Positions 24,736 to 35,929 of a stretch of 64,000 nucleotides of DNA are shown here, piece after piece. Origin of the DNA: Excoecaria cochinchinensis (lineage: Eukaryota > Streptophyta > Magnoliopsida > Malpighiales > Euphorbiaceae); the NCBI GenBank assembly GCA_947683425.1, contig CANTUQ010000070.1:6093501-6157500 (forward strand), given 5' to 3'. The notes below the pieces were generated by a model. That model did no database searches. It worked only from the letters and a program-made list of their open reading frames with translations, and was not told where the DNA came from. Numbering within the stretch: the stretch's first letter is position 1; each line of letters opens with the position of its first letter. Made by a program: the position numbers and the translations under genes.

Positions 24736-24743
24736 TTTTTATA
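24736..24743 (-). promoter_or_regulatory. TATA box of the CACTA transposase promoter
   Basis: TATAAAAA on the minus strand, immediately inside the subterminal repeats and ahead of a GC-rich leader. En/Spm elements place their promoter at the 5' end overlapping the TNPA-binding repeats, and this fits. Confidence 0.65.
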
Positions 24744-24751
24744 CCCGTGAT

Positions 24752-24889
24752 TTAGAGACGGAATGGAGTTTTTGTCTCTATTTTTAGAGACGAAAATTTA
24801 ATTTCGTCTTTATTTAGAGATGAAAATTCGTTTTCGTCTCTAAATAAAGACGGAATTAAATTTTCGTCTCTAAAAATAGAGACGGTACT
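24752..24889. repeat. CACTA subterminal repeats, right side; terminus missing
   Basis: At least seven copies of TTTAGAGACGGAA-like motifs or their complement, matching the left side. They stop at GAGACGGTACTA, where the Tat-like LTR begins with TGATGCCC. Confidence 0.88.
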
Positions 24890-26851
24890 ATGATGCCCGC
24901 TTTTAGGGCCCAGGATGGTCAGCGTCTTTTTGATCTTGGACAATATGAGATATTTTTAAATTCTTTACCCAATAGAACATTGAGAAGTTCATCTAACCCT
25001 ATGAAATCTTTAGGCACCTTTAAGATATTTTGGAGTCGCCACCCAATTTACAATAAATTGGAAAAGGTCATTTAACCTTGGGGGTCTTAAACTAGAGAAA
25101 GTGTTCAGAACTTCACTCTTATTAATGCTTTAAGTGAAGTTATAAATGAGTTTTTTAGCAATTGAAATTCCATCTCTCATCTCACGCGATCATGTAATAA
25201 AATTAACGCGTATTTCAAGTATTTTTAGAAAGCAGTAAAGAAAGCGATAAATAAATTACATGTGAAAAAAATGGGATAGAACAATCCCCCAAAAAGCATA
25301 AATAAATAAAATTAGCCCAAAATTAATTATAAGGACCGGAAATAAATAAATACACAAAAAAAGAATAAAATAAAATACATAATATACAAATCGAGACATT
25401 TATTAGATTTTAGGAACATTGGTTCCCTTGTGTTAATTTAAAAAATCTGAGAGTTATTTTGGGGGGAAAATAGGGATAATTGGATACCATTTTATGAAAA
25501 TTAACTCTCTTTCGAAAGCGAAAGTTTATTAGCTAAAATCAGGACATTGTTCCTATTTTATTAATAAAAATTTTAATTTTTATTATTGTAAAAAAGACAT
25601 GAGTTTCTCTAAAATAAACGCATCTAAATACCATTTTGCATAAAACATACAAAACAATAAAATAAGAGAAATACATAAATTAAAATGCAAACCAAACTTT
25701 GAAGGCTCCTAATCTCTTGATTCTCTAGTTTGCCCAGGAACATTATTCAAAGTGAAATAAATAAGGTTGGTGGACAACAAAAACAAGAATAAAAAAAAAT
25801 GTAAGCAAATTAAATCAAATATACATAATATGATATAATAGAAATAAGTAATTAAATGAAGCAAATATAATAAATAATTCTAATTGAGAAAAATATTTAT
25901 GATTACTACGGAAAAATAATATTGAAGCAAATACAACAAATAATTCTAATTGAGAAAAACATTTAGGATTACTAAGAAAAATAACATTTGATAAAAAAAA
26001 AAAAACTGTAGATTAACAAAGTGGATTAATGACTAAAAGTTAAATCAAATGAAAAACACAATTATTGCTAGATGTTTTACAAATTCGACTTACATTCCAT
26101 GCATCATATCAGTAAATTGATTAGATTAATCTAAGTTCATATTGATTATAACAAATAATAATAAATAAACTAATACTAGTTTACAGTAATTACAATGGAT
26201 AAAACAAATGAACGACACAAAGTAAGGAGAAAGAGAAAGGATTGGCTCTAACCCATAAATTTACCCTCAGAAGTTTGATTCTGGCTGCAAAAGAATAAAG
26301 GATTGATTTCTCTTTCGATTGCTTGAAAAAAGAATCAAGAAAGCTTGAAGCAAAGCTTTCTGTTACTAAAAAACTGAAGTTAAAAACTCTTATTTTTAAA
26401 GAAATCAGGTGATGAGAATTGAATTTTAAATACAAATAATTAATTTCTTTGGCTCAAAAACAATTTTAGAATCTCAGAAAACCTTAGCTCTAAAAAATCT
26501 TCTTTTTCATATGTTTTATCGCTGTTCTAATGCTCCTCCCCCTCTAGTGTTCTGTTCCTTTTCTTTTTATATCATTTTTTTCTCAAAAAATTTGGTTTTA
26601 AGAGTGTTTTAATCCCATTAAAAATTACTAATTATCCTTTAAAAATCAAATTTTATCCTTTTGAAATTCAGAAAAAAAAAAAAAGAAAGAATTTGAGTTT
26701 AATTCAAATTTTAACTCAAATTCACGGAAATCCAGGGAAAATGAAGTCTTAGCGAGGTAGGAGACGCACGAGGTGCGGCCCTTGAGCTAGAGGTCATGCC
26801 TTGCGGGCTGGAGGTGCGGCCTCACACTGGGAAGCCATGCCTCATGTACTG
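24890..26851 (-). repeat. LTR (partial) of a second Tat/Ogre-like family
   Basis: On the minus strand the right end of this LTR reads GCGGGCATCA at 24890. Ahead of it lie the conserved GGGTGGCGACTCC motif (25032-25044) and 'CAATGTTCTATTGGG' (about 24969-24984), both shared with the 12030-21107 element at the same relative position. A TATAAAAAG box is at about 26560-26570 (minus). The outer part (26760-26851) contains a ~41-bp near-duplicate around GGAGGTGCGGCC/GGTCATGCC. The other end is cut by the SIRE element at 26852, and no interior is present. Confidence 0.55.
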
Positions 26852-28209
26852 GAGGGGGGTGAATAGATCATTTCATTATTTTTTTTTCGTGGTCTGGATA
26901 TGTTAGAACACAAACAATTGATATGCAAACTTTTATCATTATAACAAATTCATTTTATGCAAATTTACTTCATGTAATTTTTATTATCCTTTATGTTTAA
27001 CAACACCTATGGACGAAATTATTAATGAGAAGAGATCAGACTTTCATGGGACAGATTAATTTAGAAAAATCAAGTTTATCTCGTTTTTCTAGAACACAGG
27101 CAATTTTTCAGACTCTGTTCTGTAGAATACAGAATAGATAAAACAGTTAATTTCAGCATAAGTTATAAGGCACAAAATAAAAAGAGATTAAGGGATAGAG
27201 AAGTTTAACACAGCTATTTATAGAGGTTCGGCCATTGCCTACATCCTCTCCTTAAGACAATGCATCTTAAGAGTTTCTCTCTTTCTATTGTGACTCTATT
27301 TACGGGCAAGAGTCAAAAGCCTGTTACAAAATAGCTATCCCAAGTTTTTCTTCCCAAGTGAAAACTTTAAAATACTTAATCATTTTTGCAAAGTAAAATG
27401 ATCAAAACACTTAGCCCTTTTTCCCAAGTAAAAGAACCTAAACACTTGCTAGTTTATTTTCCTAGGTTCTAGCAACCTAACCTCACCATTTTATCTCACA
27501 AATATAAGACCTCACTTAACATGATTACAATTGAAGCTATAATCATATTTGAGGAGATGTGATCATGAATGCACATGAAGGAATGAAAAACTTACAAGAT
27601 AAAACACAATTTAGAATAGAAAATCGTTTTTCACTCACTTCTTAAAACACACCAACACAATTCCTTTTTATAGCTGAAAATTGTAGTTTGTTAGGTGTGA
27701 ACATAATTTTAAAAATGTTTCTATAATTGAAGAGATCTGATTTGAGAGTGATTTCTTCTGATTTTATGCTTCTTTGAGTAAGAAGAATCAGATTTAAAAT
27801 GAAAGACTTCCTTTCCATTTTCAAAAGCTTTAATTGTGGATTTTTATCTTTTTAGGAAAGAGATAATTTTGTTTTAGGTAATCATGTGATTTAAAGATAT
27901 ATTTTATGCAGGTAATAATGCAATAGACGTGCTGTGAGTGTGTGGGAACTTCAAAGATGATTTTACAAAGTTTATTTCCTAATAAACCTTTAGGACTGCA
28001 GGTCTGTTCTGACGGATGTAGAACACGAACACGTTTGTTCTGTACTTGGTAGAACACTCTGCATCGTGTTCTGTACTTGGTAGAACACTCTGCATCAGCA
28101 CTTGAACTTTGGGCCTGCAATATAAATTCTAGAAAGAATTCCAATTTTGTCAAGTGCAAATATTTTGTTAATGCATCAAAACCTAAAACACTAGCCCATT
28201 GAGCCAACA
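26852..28209 (-). repeat. 3' LTR of the SIRE-like element, outer 24 bp missing
   Basis: On the minus strand it starts TGTTGGCTCAATGGGC at 28209, next to the polypurine tract. It matches the 5' LTR until GAGGGGGG at 26852, then switches to unrelated Tat-like sequence. The 5' LTR continues for 24 more bases to its ...GACTCACA end. A TATAAATA box is at 27215-27222. Confidence 0.93.
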
Positions 28210-28223
28210 TTCTCCCCCTTTTT
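28210..28223 (-). other. Polypurine tract
   Basis: AAAAAGGGGGAGAA on the minus strand, directly abutting the 3' LTR; the plus-strand DNA primer site. Confidence 0.88.
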
Positions 28224-29092
28224 GATGATGACAAAACATTAATTTATTTTGAACTTGCTCCCCCTGATTATTTTGAATAAGACCTCCCCCTGAATATATG
28301 CTCAAAAAATCATCAATTTGTTTCCTTACATAATCACAACCCATAATATATTTTAGCCCTGTTTTGATAAATACTATAGTATTAACTCAAAACCTTTCAT
28401 AAGCATTTCCCTATTTCTTCCATATAGAGAATCTATCTTCATAAAATTTAAGAAATAGATTAATTGCAGGAATTTAAATTTTAAGATCAGATTTGTAAGA
28501 AAATGTCATGCAAGAGAATTGTCAAGTTCAAGATAAGATTTTTCAATCAAACCATCCTACAAAAATTAAGTCAAATATTTATATGTGCTTAATTTTACTA
28601 TCTTGCATATAATAGATTCATTTGATCATCAAATGTGAACAGCACTATATTCACAAATCTGCACGAATCAATTGATCAGTTTTTCTACCTGCATAAAATT
28701 TTGCATGCATCCAAATAAGCAAAACATATTTTGAGAAACAAATTGCTGCACCAAATAAACCATCAGCTCTTTTCATATGAGGAACTTTACTTAATCAGCA
28801 CATGAGCAAAACAATAAGTCATATTTAAAATGTCAGCATGTGAGTAAAGCCAAAAATCATACAATTAGCACATGATATAAATATTCAATTTACCAATAAA
28901 TTATCTTAACCTTGACCGAGAGCCAAAATAAAGTCAGCATGTCTTCTCCCCCTTTTTGTCATCACAAAAATCATAAAACATCAACCATTCAAACTAAAAG
29001 AGTCAAGCAAATAAAACAGACAGAGTAGCAAATAAAACAACCCAGAAAAAAATTGTTCTAAAATAAAACAACCAGTAAGAGTAGCATAAGAA
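28224..29092 (-). other. 3' untranslated region of the SIRE-like element, with a second polypurine-like copy
   Basis: No coding signal. At 28944-28957 the minus strand again reads AAAAAGGGGGAGAA preceded by GATGAC, as at the true tract. Two shorter TCAGGGGGAG motifs occur near 28263 and 28290. Confidence 0.7.
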
Positions 29093-30607
29093 TCAGTTAA
29101 TATCCTCAGGATTTGTGCTGCTGCCAACTTGTCCAGGCTTGGGAGTTGGTTGAAACTTATGATTGGCTATAAGACGCATGGATTTTCGCAGTTTGGGAGC
29201 AGGGATAGGTGAAGGAGAGTCTCGAATAGGTGAGGACAGTGGAGAGTCAGTTGGTTCGTCAATGATCTGTCGTTGAGGTCCAAATTCACTTTCAACGAAT
29301 CTTGTCTCAATCCAAGTCAGAATTTTTTGTTGGAGATCCCAAAACTCTACCCATTTTTCTGATTCAGGTTTACACTCCACCTTAAATTCCTTCTTAGTCC
29401 CTGAAGCAGATACTGAAGGTTGTTCCTTTGGTTCAGTGAGAGATTTTTCAGATGGACTGTGAGAATCCCCAGTTTTATGTTCACTACTTAGTTCCTTCTG
29501 AGCTACCTCAACTTCCTCATCACTTCCAAGTACCCCTGTATGATCTGATTCCATTTCTTGAGTCTTTGCACTAATCTCCCTGCTGTGAGAACTACTGGAT
29601 GAGGATGTATCAACCAAGTTTGGTTTTTCTTGTATAGTCAGATTTTTGGGGGGATTGGCTTTCAGTGTTCGGATTTGCTTCTTGGAGGTATAGTCACTTT
29701 TAATCCTTTTTCCCTTTTTCTTCGAAACAGTAGTCCCACTACTAGGCCTTTTGCCTAACTTTTGCAAGCGAAGATCTGACATCTTATAAAAATCTTTTCC
29801 AATTCTTAGCTTAGCATTGAATAATGCACAATCAGTTCGTTCCACAGGCAAATTCCAATAAAGGAAGATAGCACTCAGTATCATAGCAAAGGGGTAACGC
29901 TGATTTTCTTTCACATATGTGATTTGATGAAAAATCAAGTAAGGCAGATTAATGGAATACCCTCTATATACATGCCACATAATGCCCAAATCAGAGTCAG
30001 TAACGTGATCTACACTGCCAGCTCTAGGTACTAAGATCTCAACTAAAAATTTGTGCAGAATTCGAAATTCTAAGTTCATGTTGGTTGAAGGAGGGGTTTT
30101 GTCTTTCCTAGAGAATTGCTCCATATCAGCTGTTTCATTTAAAAACTCAATTTTATTGAAACCCCCAATTTCGGTTAGTCTTGTGTGCTTAGTGATTTTG
30201 AAACCATCGTTTCTCATGTTAAAAAGTAAGGCTATAGTTCCAGGAGTAAGTATCTTATACTGCCCTTGTATTTTAACAGCCATAGATTCATTATCAAGCA
30301 TTTTCCTAGTTTGGAAAAAATCTTTAATGAATGAGGGATATATTTCAGACTCGTAAGTTAAAATACCTCGCCATTGAAGTCGTTCAAGCCATGTAGCCAC
30401 CGATGGAGTAGTATGTTCCAAAACTTCCCAATCGACAGATTTGGGAATGAGAAAATCGCGAATCTCCTTTACTGTTAGCGTCGATATCATTCTTGGTGGT
30501 GGAGAGCGCTCTTTCTCAGATTGCGATGAGTTGGTGGCAGAGGATGAAACCATTTCGTGTGATGAAGATGAGGGTTTTTTGTGTCCTTGGGATTTTACTC
30601 TTGCCAT
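29093..30607 (-). CDS. Third ORF (env-like position) of the SIRE-like element, 504 aa
   Basis: An intact frame on the same strand as gag-pol, about 400 bp beyond pol and upstream of the 3' LTR: the place of the env-like gene in SIRE-type elements. The N-terminus is basic and Ser-rich (MARVKSQGHKKPSSSS) with no signal peptide. Residues ~45-290 form a folded-looking domain with SVDWEVLEHTTPSVATWLE, FIKDFFQTRKMLD and TPGTIALLFNM. One modest hydrophobic stretch (AMILSAIFLYWNL) lies within it. The C-terminal 200 residues are polar, low-complexity and acidic/Ser-rich. The central domain recalls the 'putative plant transposon protein' family (from memory). With no signal peptide and no clear membrane anchor, a true envelope role is doubtful. 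Function unknown. Confidence 0.8.
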   Translation of the reverse strand: MARVKSQGHKKPSSSSHEMVSSSATNSSQSEKERSPPPRMISTLTVKEIRDFLIPKSVDWEVLEHTTPSVATWLERLQWRGILTYESEIYPSFIKDFFQTRKMLDNESMAVKIQGQYKILTPGTIALLFNMRNDGFKITKHTRLTEIGGFNKIEFLNETADMEQFSRKDKTPPSTNMNLEFRILHKFLVEILVPRAGSVDHVTDSDLGIMWHVYRGYSINLPYLIFHQITYVKENQRYPFAMILSAIFLYWNLPVERTDCALFNAKLRIGKDFYKMSDLRLQKLGKRPSSGTTVSKKKGKRIKSDYTSKKQIRTLKANPPKNLTIQEKPNLVDTSSSSSSHSREISAKTQEMESDHTGVLGSDEEVEVAQKELSSEHKTGDSHSPSEKSLTEPKEQPSVSASGTKKEFKVECKPESEKWVEFWDLQQKILTWIETRFVESEFGPQRQIIDEPTDSPLSSPIRDSPSPIPAPKLRKSMRLIANHKFQPTPKPGQVGSSTNPEDIN

Positions 30608-31012
30608 GACTTGGGTGTAGAGAGAGACGAGAGAGGATGAAGAAGAGTGTAAAAATCAGATTTTTAAATACTTTTCATAGAAAACTGAAACAATAAAGAG
30701 GGTAGGTGAAAAGTTGTACTTTTAATGTTTGAAAAAGGAGTTTTTATTTAGGAAAAACAAAAGGTTTAAAGGAGGAAGGTGGACTATATAGAAAAAGACA
30801 ATAACTTCCCCTTTTTGAGCCCAAAAACATCTCCATTAAACTAGCACTAAAAAGTAAAATAAAATAAGGAACTTTCCATAACTGAATTTAACAAGAAAAA
30901 TAGAGCACGACTAGTCTGTGAGAAGTATTAAAATCTATCACATATAGAACATAGATATAGAACACGCAAGCATGAGATAAAAAATTAAAAATTAAAAAAA
31001 TAGGATTACCTT
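30608..31012 (-). other. Spacer between pol and the third ORF
   Basis: About 400 bp, AT-rich, no ORF. A subgenomic promoter or spliced leader would be needed to express the downstream ORF. No clear acceptor site was identified. Confidence 0.5.
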
Positions 31013-34000
31013 TTAGGATAAATTTTCTAGCATACCCATGCCCAATTCTCTTCTTAATTTGTAGAATTGTTCTTCCTTCAATGGTTTGGTGAAGATATCA
31101 GCTAATTGATGTTCAGTTGAAATATACTCCATTCTAATGTCCCCTTTTTGAACATGATCTCGTATGAAATGATGTCTGATTTCAATATGTTTTGTTCTTG
31201 AATGCATAACTGGATTTTTAGTGAGATTGATTGCACTGGTGTTATCACAATAAATAGGTATTTCCTTTAGTTCAAAACCATAATCAATTAGTTGTTGCTT
31301 GATCCAAAGAATTTGTGCAGTACAACTTCCTGCAGCTATGTACTCTGCTTCTGCAGTTGATAAGGCAACAGAATGTTGTTTTCTGCTAGACCATGTAATG
31401 AGAGATTGTCCTAATAATTGACATGTTCCAGAAATGCTTTTTCTCTCAATTCTGCAACCTGCAAAGTCAGCATCTGAAAAACCAACAAGATTAAAGCTTG
31501 AGTCTTTAAAATACCATAAACCAATATTTTGAGTCCCCAACAAGTATCTCAGAATTCTTTTCACTGCTGATAGATGAGATTCCTTTGGATTTGATTGGAA
31601 CCGAGCACATAGACATACACTAAAGTGTATATCAGGTCTGCTGGCAGTTAAGTATAGTAGTGACCCAATCATTCCTCTGTAAAGCTTCTGGTCCACATTT
31701 TTACCTTTCTCATCAGGATCAAGTTTAATTGATGGACTCATTGGTGTACTAACTATCTTTGCTTCCATCATCTTGAATTTCTTTAGTAATTCTTTTGTGT
31801 ATTTGACTTGACTAATAAAGATCCCATCTTTATTTTGATTAATTTGTAGTCCCAAAAAGAAGGTCAATTCTCCCATCATGCTCATCTCAAATTCGTCTTT
31901 CATCAATTTTTCAAATTCCTTGCACATTGAGATGTTAGTAGCACCAAATACAATATCATCCACATATATTTGCACAAGCATGATATCAGTTTGATTATGC
32001 TTTATAAACAATGTATTATCAATTTTTCCTCTAGCAAAATCATGTTGTATTAAAAAATTTGAGAGTCTTTCATACCAAGCTCTTGGAGCTTGTTTTAAAC
32101 CGTATAAGGCTTTTGTCAATTTATAAACATGATTTGGAAATTCAATGTTTTCAAAACCAGGTGGCTGTGCAACATATACTTCCTCATTAAGATATCCATT
32201 CAGAAATGCACTTTTAACATCCATTTGATAAAGCTTGATTTTATTAAAACATGCAAATGCACATAGGATACGAATAGCTTCTAAACGTGCAACTGGTGCA
32301 AATGTTTCATCAAAATCAATACCTTCTTCTTGATTATACCCTTGAGCCACAAGTCTTGCTTTATTTCTTGTTACGTTTCCTTGCTCATCCATCTTATTCC
32401 TGAAGACCCATTTTGTTCCTATAATTGAATGATTTTTCGGTTTTGGAACAAGAGACCATACCTTATTTCTTTCAAATTGATTCAGTTCTTCTTGCATTGC
32501 AAGCAACCAGTTGTTGTCATCTTGAGCTTCTTGAATATTTTTTGGTTCAATTTGAGATACAAATGCCACATTACTACAGAATTCTCTTAGTTGTCTTCTA
32601 GTCATCATCTTAGTTGATGGACTACTTAGTAAATCCTCTTTTGAATGATTCCTGTGGACATCCCATTCCTTAGGTGGATCAAGATTCTGTTCTGGTTCTT
32701 CATAGTTTGTTTCTTCTGTTGTCTCATTTGTTCCATCTTGATCTGTCTGTGTTTTTCTTTCAACTTCTTCGTTCTTGTCACCTGTATCATCATCAGAAAT
32801 ACACCTTTCTCCAGTGTAGACATCAGTCTCATCAAATTTGACATTAATTGATTCTTCAACCATTTGTGTTCTCTTATTGTAAATTCTATATGCTTTACTT
32901 TTAAGTGAATAACCTAAGAAAATTCCAATATCAGATTTAGCCTCAAATTTTCCTAGATTATATTTATCATTCAATATAAAGCACTTACAGCCAAATGTAT
33001 GAAAATAATTGATGTTTGGCTTCCTTCCTTTCCAAAGCTCATATGGAGTTTTGTTCAAAATTGCTCTAATCAGGACTCTGTTGATGATATAACTTGCTGT
33101 GTTTACTGCTTCAGCCCAGAAGTATTTAGGCAAGTTATTTTCGTTCATCATGGTCCTTGCCATTTCCTGCAATGTTCTGTTTTTTCGTTCCACTACTCCG
33201 TTCTGTTGTGGAGTTCTTGGTGCTGAGAAGTTATGTTCAATTCCTTCTTTTGAGCAGAAGTCATCGAATTCTTTGTTTACAAATTCTCCTCCATTATCAC
33301 TTCGAATTTTGACAATATGATATCCCTTTTCATTCTGTAATCTTTTTGCCAACTTTTTGAATGCCTCAAACGTCTCATATTTATGTGCAAGAAAAATTGT
33401 CCATGTAAAACGTGAGTAATCGTCAACAATTACAAACACATAACTTTTTCCTTTTAGACTAGATGGAGAAATTGGTCTAAATAAATCCATATGCAACATT
33501 TCTAAACATTTTTTAGTTGATATTTCTTTCTTGGATTTAAATGAATTTCTAGTCTGTTTACCCAATTGACATGCTTCACAAACATATTTCTTATCAAATT
33601 TGATTTTAGGCAAGCCAATAACTAAGTCATTTTTAGATAATTTTTCAATAGCATGTAAACTTGCATGACCTAGTCTTTTATGCCAAATCCAGTTTTGATC
33701 ATCTTTTGACATTAAACAAGTTGACTTATTATTGTCATAATCATCCAAACTGACTTGATAAATATTTCCAGTTCTATAACCAGTAAGGATAGTATTACCT
33801 GATTTTGCATCTTCAACTTTGCAGTCTTTTATTTCAAAGATAACTCTGTTATTCTTGTCACATAATTGGCTTACACTAAGGAGATTATATTTCAATCCCT
33901 TCACTAGTGAAACATCTTTGATACGTGGGTTGGTTCCAACGGTTCCAACACCAATGATTTTGCCTTTGTTTTTGTCACCAAAACTGACAGTCCCTCCATT

Positions 34001-34117
34001 TTTCATAGAGAGTTCAGCAAACTTCTTTTTGTCCCATGTCATATGTCTTGAGCAACCACTGTCTAGATACCACTTGTTGTTCATGTTGCTCTTTAGACAA
34101 ACCTGCAAGATAATCAT
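31013..34117 (-). CDS. SIRE-like pol: protease, integrase, reverse transcriptase, RNase H (1034 aa)
   Basis: Complete frame. Domains in order: aspartic protease with [12 protein letters not shown] (residues ~16-27); GAG-pre-integrase WHKRLGHAS (~145); integrase core with [10 protein letters not shown], the second Asp in IRSDNGGEF and the Glu in [13 protein letters not shown]; Ty1-type reverse transcriptase beginning [20 protein letters not shown], with [11 protein letters not shown] and the catalytic [11 protein letters not shown]; RNase H with [23 protein letters not shown] block and a C-terminal [11 protein letters not shown]. No internal stop. 'LFRP' replaces the usual LFGP in integrase. 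Its ATG overlaps the gag stop as ATGA, one frame back. Likely active or very recently so. Confidence 0.95.
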   Translation of the reverse strand: MIILQVCLKSNMNNKWYLDSGCSRHMTWDKKKFAELSMKNGGTVSFGDKNKGKIIGVGTVGTNPRIKDVSLVKGLKYNLLSVSQLCDKNNRVIFEIKDCKVEDAKSGNTILTGYRTGNIYQVSLDDYDNNKSTCLMSKDDQNWIWHKRLGHASLHAIEKLSKNDLVIGLPKIKFDKKYVCEACQLGKQTRNSFKSKKEISTKKCLEMLHMDLFRPISPSSLKGKSYVFVIVDDYSRFTWTIFLAHKYETFEAFKKLAKRLQNEKGYHIVKIRSDNGGEFVNKEFDDFCSKEGIEHNFSAPRTPQQNGVVERKNRTLQEMARTMMNENNLPKYFWAEAVNTASYIINRVLIRAILNKTPYELWKGRKPNINYFHTFGCKCFILNDKYNLGKFEAKSDIGIFLGYSLKSKAYRIYNKRTQMVEESINVKFDETDVYTGERCISDDDTGDKNEEVERKTQTDQDGTNETTEETNYEEPEQNLDPPKEWDVHRNHSKEDLLSSPSTKMMTRRQLREFCSNVAFVSQIEPKNIQEAQDDNNWLLAMQEELNQFERNKVWSLVPKPKNHSIIGTKWVFRNKMDEQGNVTRNKARLVAQGYNQEEGIDFDETFAPVARLEAIRILCAFACFNKIKLYQMDVKSAFLNGYLNEEVYVAQPPGFENIEFPNHVYKLTKALYGLKQAPRAWYERLSNFLIQHDFARGKIDNTLFIKHNQTDIMLVQIYVDDIVFGATNISMCKEFEKLMKDEFEMSMMGELTFFLGLQINQNKDGIFISQVKYTKELLKKFKMMEAKIVSTPMSPSIKLDPDEKGKNVDQKLYRGMIGSLLYLTASRPDIHFSVCLCARFQSNPKESHLSAVKRILRYLLGTQNIGLWYFKDSSFNLVGFSDADFAGCRIERKSISGTCQLLGQSLITWSSRKQHSVALSTAEAEYIAAGSCTAQILWIKQQLIDYGFELKEIPIYCDNTSAINLTKNPVMHSRTKHIEIRHHFIRDHVQKGDIRMEYISTEHQLADIFTKPLKEEQFYKLRRELGMGMLENLS

Positions 34118-35865
34118 TTCTTTTTAGGTACCCAATTAATTTTGGGTCCTTGGTGGTTAGTTTTCACAGTAAAACTTTCAGCTTCATAGTTCTTTTCTTT
34201 TCCCTTCTTTCTGTGATAACAATTTTTAGCAATATGACCATTTTTGCCACAGAAGGTACATGATATTTTGGGTACAGCTATATGTTCAGCCTTTTTGATT
34301 TTCTCCACTTGGTTTTCAATTTCATTAGCTTCAGCTGATTCCTTAAGTGCTTCATTTTCCCTTCTTAATTCTTCTTTTTCTTCTCCTAGTTTTTCAATCT
34401 CTTCTTTTAAATCATCAATTGAAGATACCATTAACTCTTCATTTTTTCTTTTCAATTTTTCAGCCTCCTTCTTTAATTCATAAACAATCATCTCAAGTTC
34501 CACATAATCACATGATTTTATGTTCAGCTCATTTTCTAGATTATCCCAATCTTCAATTAACTCCAGATATTTTTTCCGATCTTCTTGAGCATTTCTCAAT
34601 AGTTTTTCAACATTAACTTTCAGATTTTTATGTGATTCTTCTAAATTTTTGTAATCCTCAAATAATGTTTGATAACTAACCACAATTTCACAATTTCTTT
34701 TCTTCACGTTATCATATTTTGTGCACAGCTCTTCAAAGATTTCATTTAACTCTATAAGATTTAGGTCAGAATCACTTACTTCATTCTCAGTTTCCTCCTG
34801 ATTCACTGGTACATCATTTTGTTTGGTTTCTTCATCAGACATAGCCATCAAACCAGCATCTTCTGTATTTTGATCTGATTCTGACTCTTCACTAGAGTCA
34901 TCACTGTTACTCCATGTTGCCATCATTGCCTTCTTGTTAAACTTCTTGTCCTTTCTTTTTAGGAGAGGACATTTGGTCTTGATATGTCCAGGCTTATTGC
35001 AGTGATAGCACACTGGTTCTCCAGAATTTTGTTGAGAATTTTCAGCCTTGTTGTTACGCACCTTCTTTTGAAATCGTCCACGTTTCATTTCCTTTCTGTA
35101 GAATTTCTGAAATTTTCTAGTGATCATTGCAAATTCTTCATCTGAGGTATTTTCATTTGAGTCAGCAGCTAGAGCAATTCCTTTCTGTTTCTCTTCATTT
35201 TCCTGACTTTGCACCACAAGTTCATAAGACAGTAAGGATCCAATTAGATCATCATATGAAAAATTACGCAAATCTTTTTCCAGTAGGACAGCCACTTTTT
35301 CACGCCAATTTGAGTTCAGTGATCTGATCAATTTTTTTATTTGCTCTTCCTCATTTACAATCTTTCCAAGACCTTTCATGGAACTTGTAATCTTGACAAA
35401 CCTGTCACTCATTTCAGAAATTATTTCATTAGGCTTCATTTTGAATGATTCATAATCACACATTAAAACATGTAGACGGGAATCCTTCACTTGATTGGTT
35501 CCTTCGTAAGTTGCCACCAATTTATCCCAGATTTCTTTGGCTGTATCACAAGCTGAAATTCTATTGAACTCATTAGCATCCAAGGAATAATATAATAAAC
35601 TCATTGCTTTTGAATTTCTTTGAATGTTTAAAATATCAGTTTCAGAATACTCATTTTCTGCTTTAGGAACTTCAGTTCCATTCTCAACTTTTGTTGGTGG
35701 ACGAAATCCATTGGTCACCATCTTCCAGCTCTCCATGTCTTGCATTTGAATGAAATGTCTCATCCTGGCTTTCCAAAATGAAAAGTTTTGTCCGCAAAAT
35801 AAAGGAGGACGTGTTGATGATTGTCCTTCAGCAAAAGTTGTGTTCACATGATTCGTTCCAGCCAT
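34114..35865 (-). CDS. SIRE-like gag (583 aa)
   Basis: Structural protein that would form the virus-like particle. Residues ~20-225 are the copia gag core ([42 protein letters not shown]). A zinc knuckle [14 protein letters not shown] spans 286-299, an acidic linker follows, then a long coiled coil (~368-530; [12 protein letters not shown] heptads). A second knuckle [14 protein letters not shown] lies at 536-549. It ends WVPKKK and the stop TGA overlaps the pol ATG. The start is the first ATG (35865), 48 bp after the primer site. Two knuckles split by a coiled coil are typical of this lineage. Confidence 0.95.
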   Translation of the reverse strand: MAGTNHVNTTFAEGQSSTRPPLFCGQNFSFWKARMRHFIQMQDMESWKMVTNGFRPPTKVENGTEVPKAENEYSETDILNIQRNSKAMSLLYYSLDANEFNRISACDTAKEIWDKLVATYEGTNQVKDSRLHVLMCDYESFKMKPNEIISEMSDRFVKITSSMKGLGKIVNEEEQIKKLIRSLNSNWREKVAVLLEKDLRNFSYDDLIGSLLSYELVVQSQENEEKQKGIALAADSNENTSDEEFAMITRKFQKFYRKEMKRGRFQKKVRNNKAENSQQNSGEPVCYHCNKPGHIKTKCPLLKRKDKKFNKKAMMATWSNSDDSSEESESDQNTEDAGLMAMSDEETKQNDVPVNQEETENEVSDSDLNLIELNEIFEELCTKYDNVKKRNCEIVVSYQTLFEDYKNLEESHKNLKVNVEKLLRNAQEDRKKYLELIEDWDNLENELNIKSCDYVELEMIVYELKKEAEKLKRKNEELMVSSIDDLKEEIEKLGEEKEELRRENEALKESAEANEIENQVEKIKKAEHIAVPKISCTFCGKNGHIAKNCYHRKKGKEKNYEAESFTVKTNHQGPKINWVPKKK

Positions 35866-35912
35866 CTTTGGATCTCTCTAGGTTGTTAAGCCTGCAAAAT
35901 AAAAATGTGAGA

Positions 35913-35929
35913 CCTGCTCTGATATCAAA
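35913..35929 (-). other. Primer binding site of the SIRE-like element
   Basis: Minus strand TTTGATATCAGAGCAGG, a one-base variant of the usual tRNA-iMet site TGGTATCAGAGCAGG, placed directly inside the 5' LTR. Confidence 0.85.

Larger units (their letters stand above)
6266..24889 (-). mobile_element. CACTA (En/Spm) transposon with nested insertions, right terminus lost
   Basis: The left end is an exact CACTACAAGAAAA terminus, preceded by AAT as the likely 3-bp target copy. Both sides carry the same subterminal motif TTTAGAGACGGAAA in alternating orientation (6290-6590 and 24752-24889). Between them, on the minus strand, lie a TNP2-type transposase pseudogene and a TNPA-like pseudogene in the usual order. 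The expected right terminus TTTTCTTGTAGTG is missing: the sequence switches at about 24890 to a Tat-like LTR. Without the 9.1-kb LTR element and the 1.07-kb hAT the CACTA would be roughly 8.5 kb, normal for an autonomous-type element. Confidence 0.9.
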
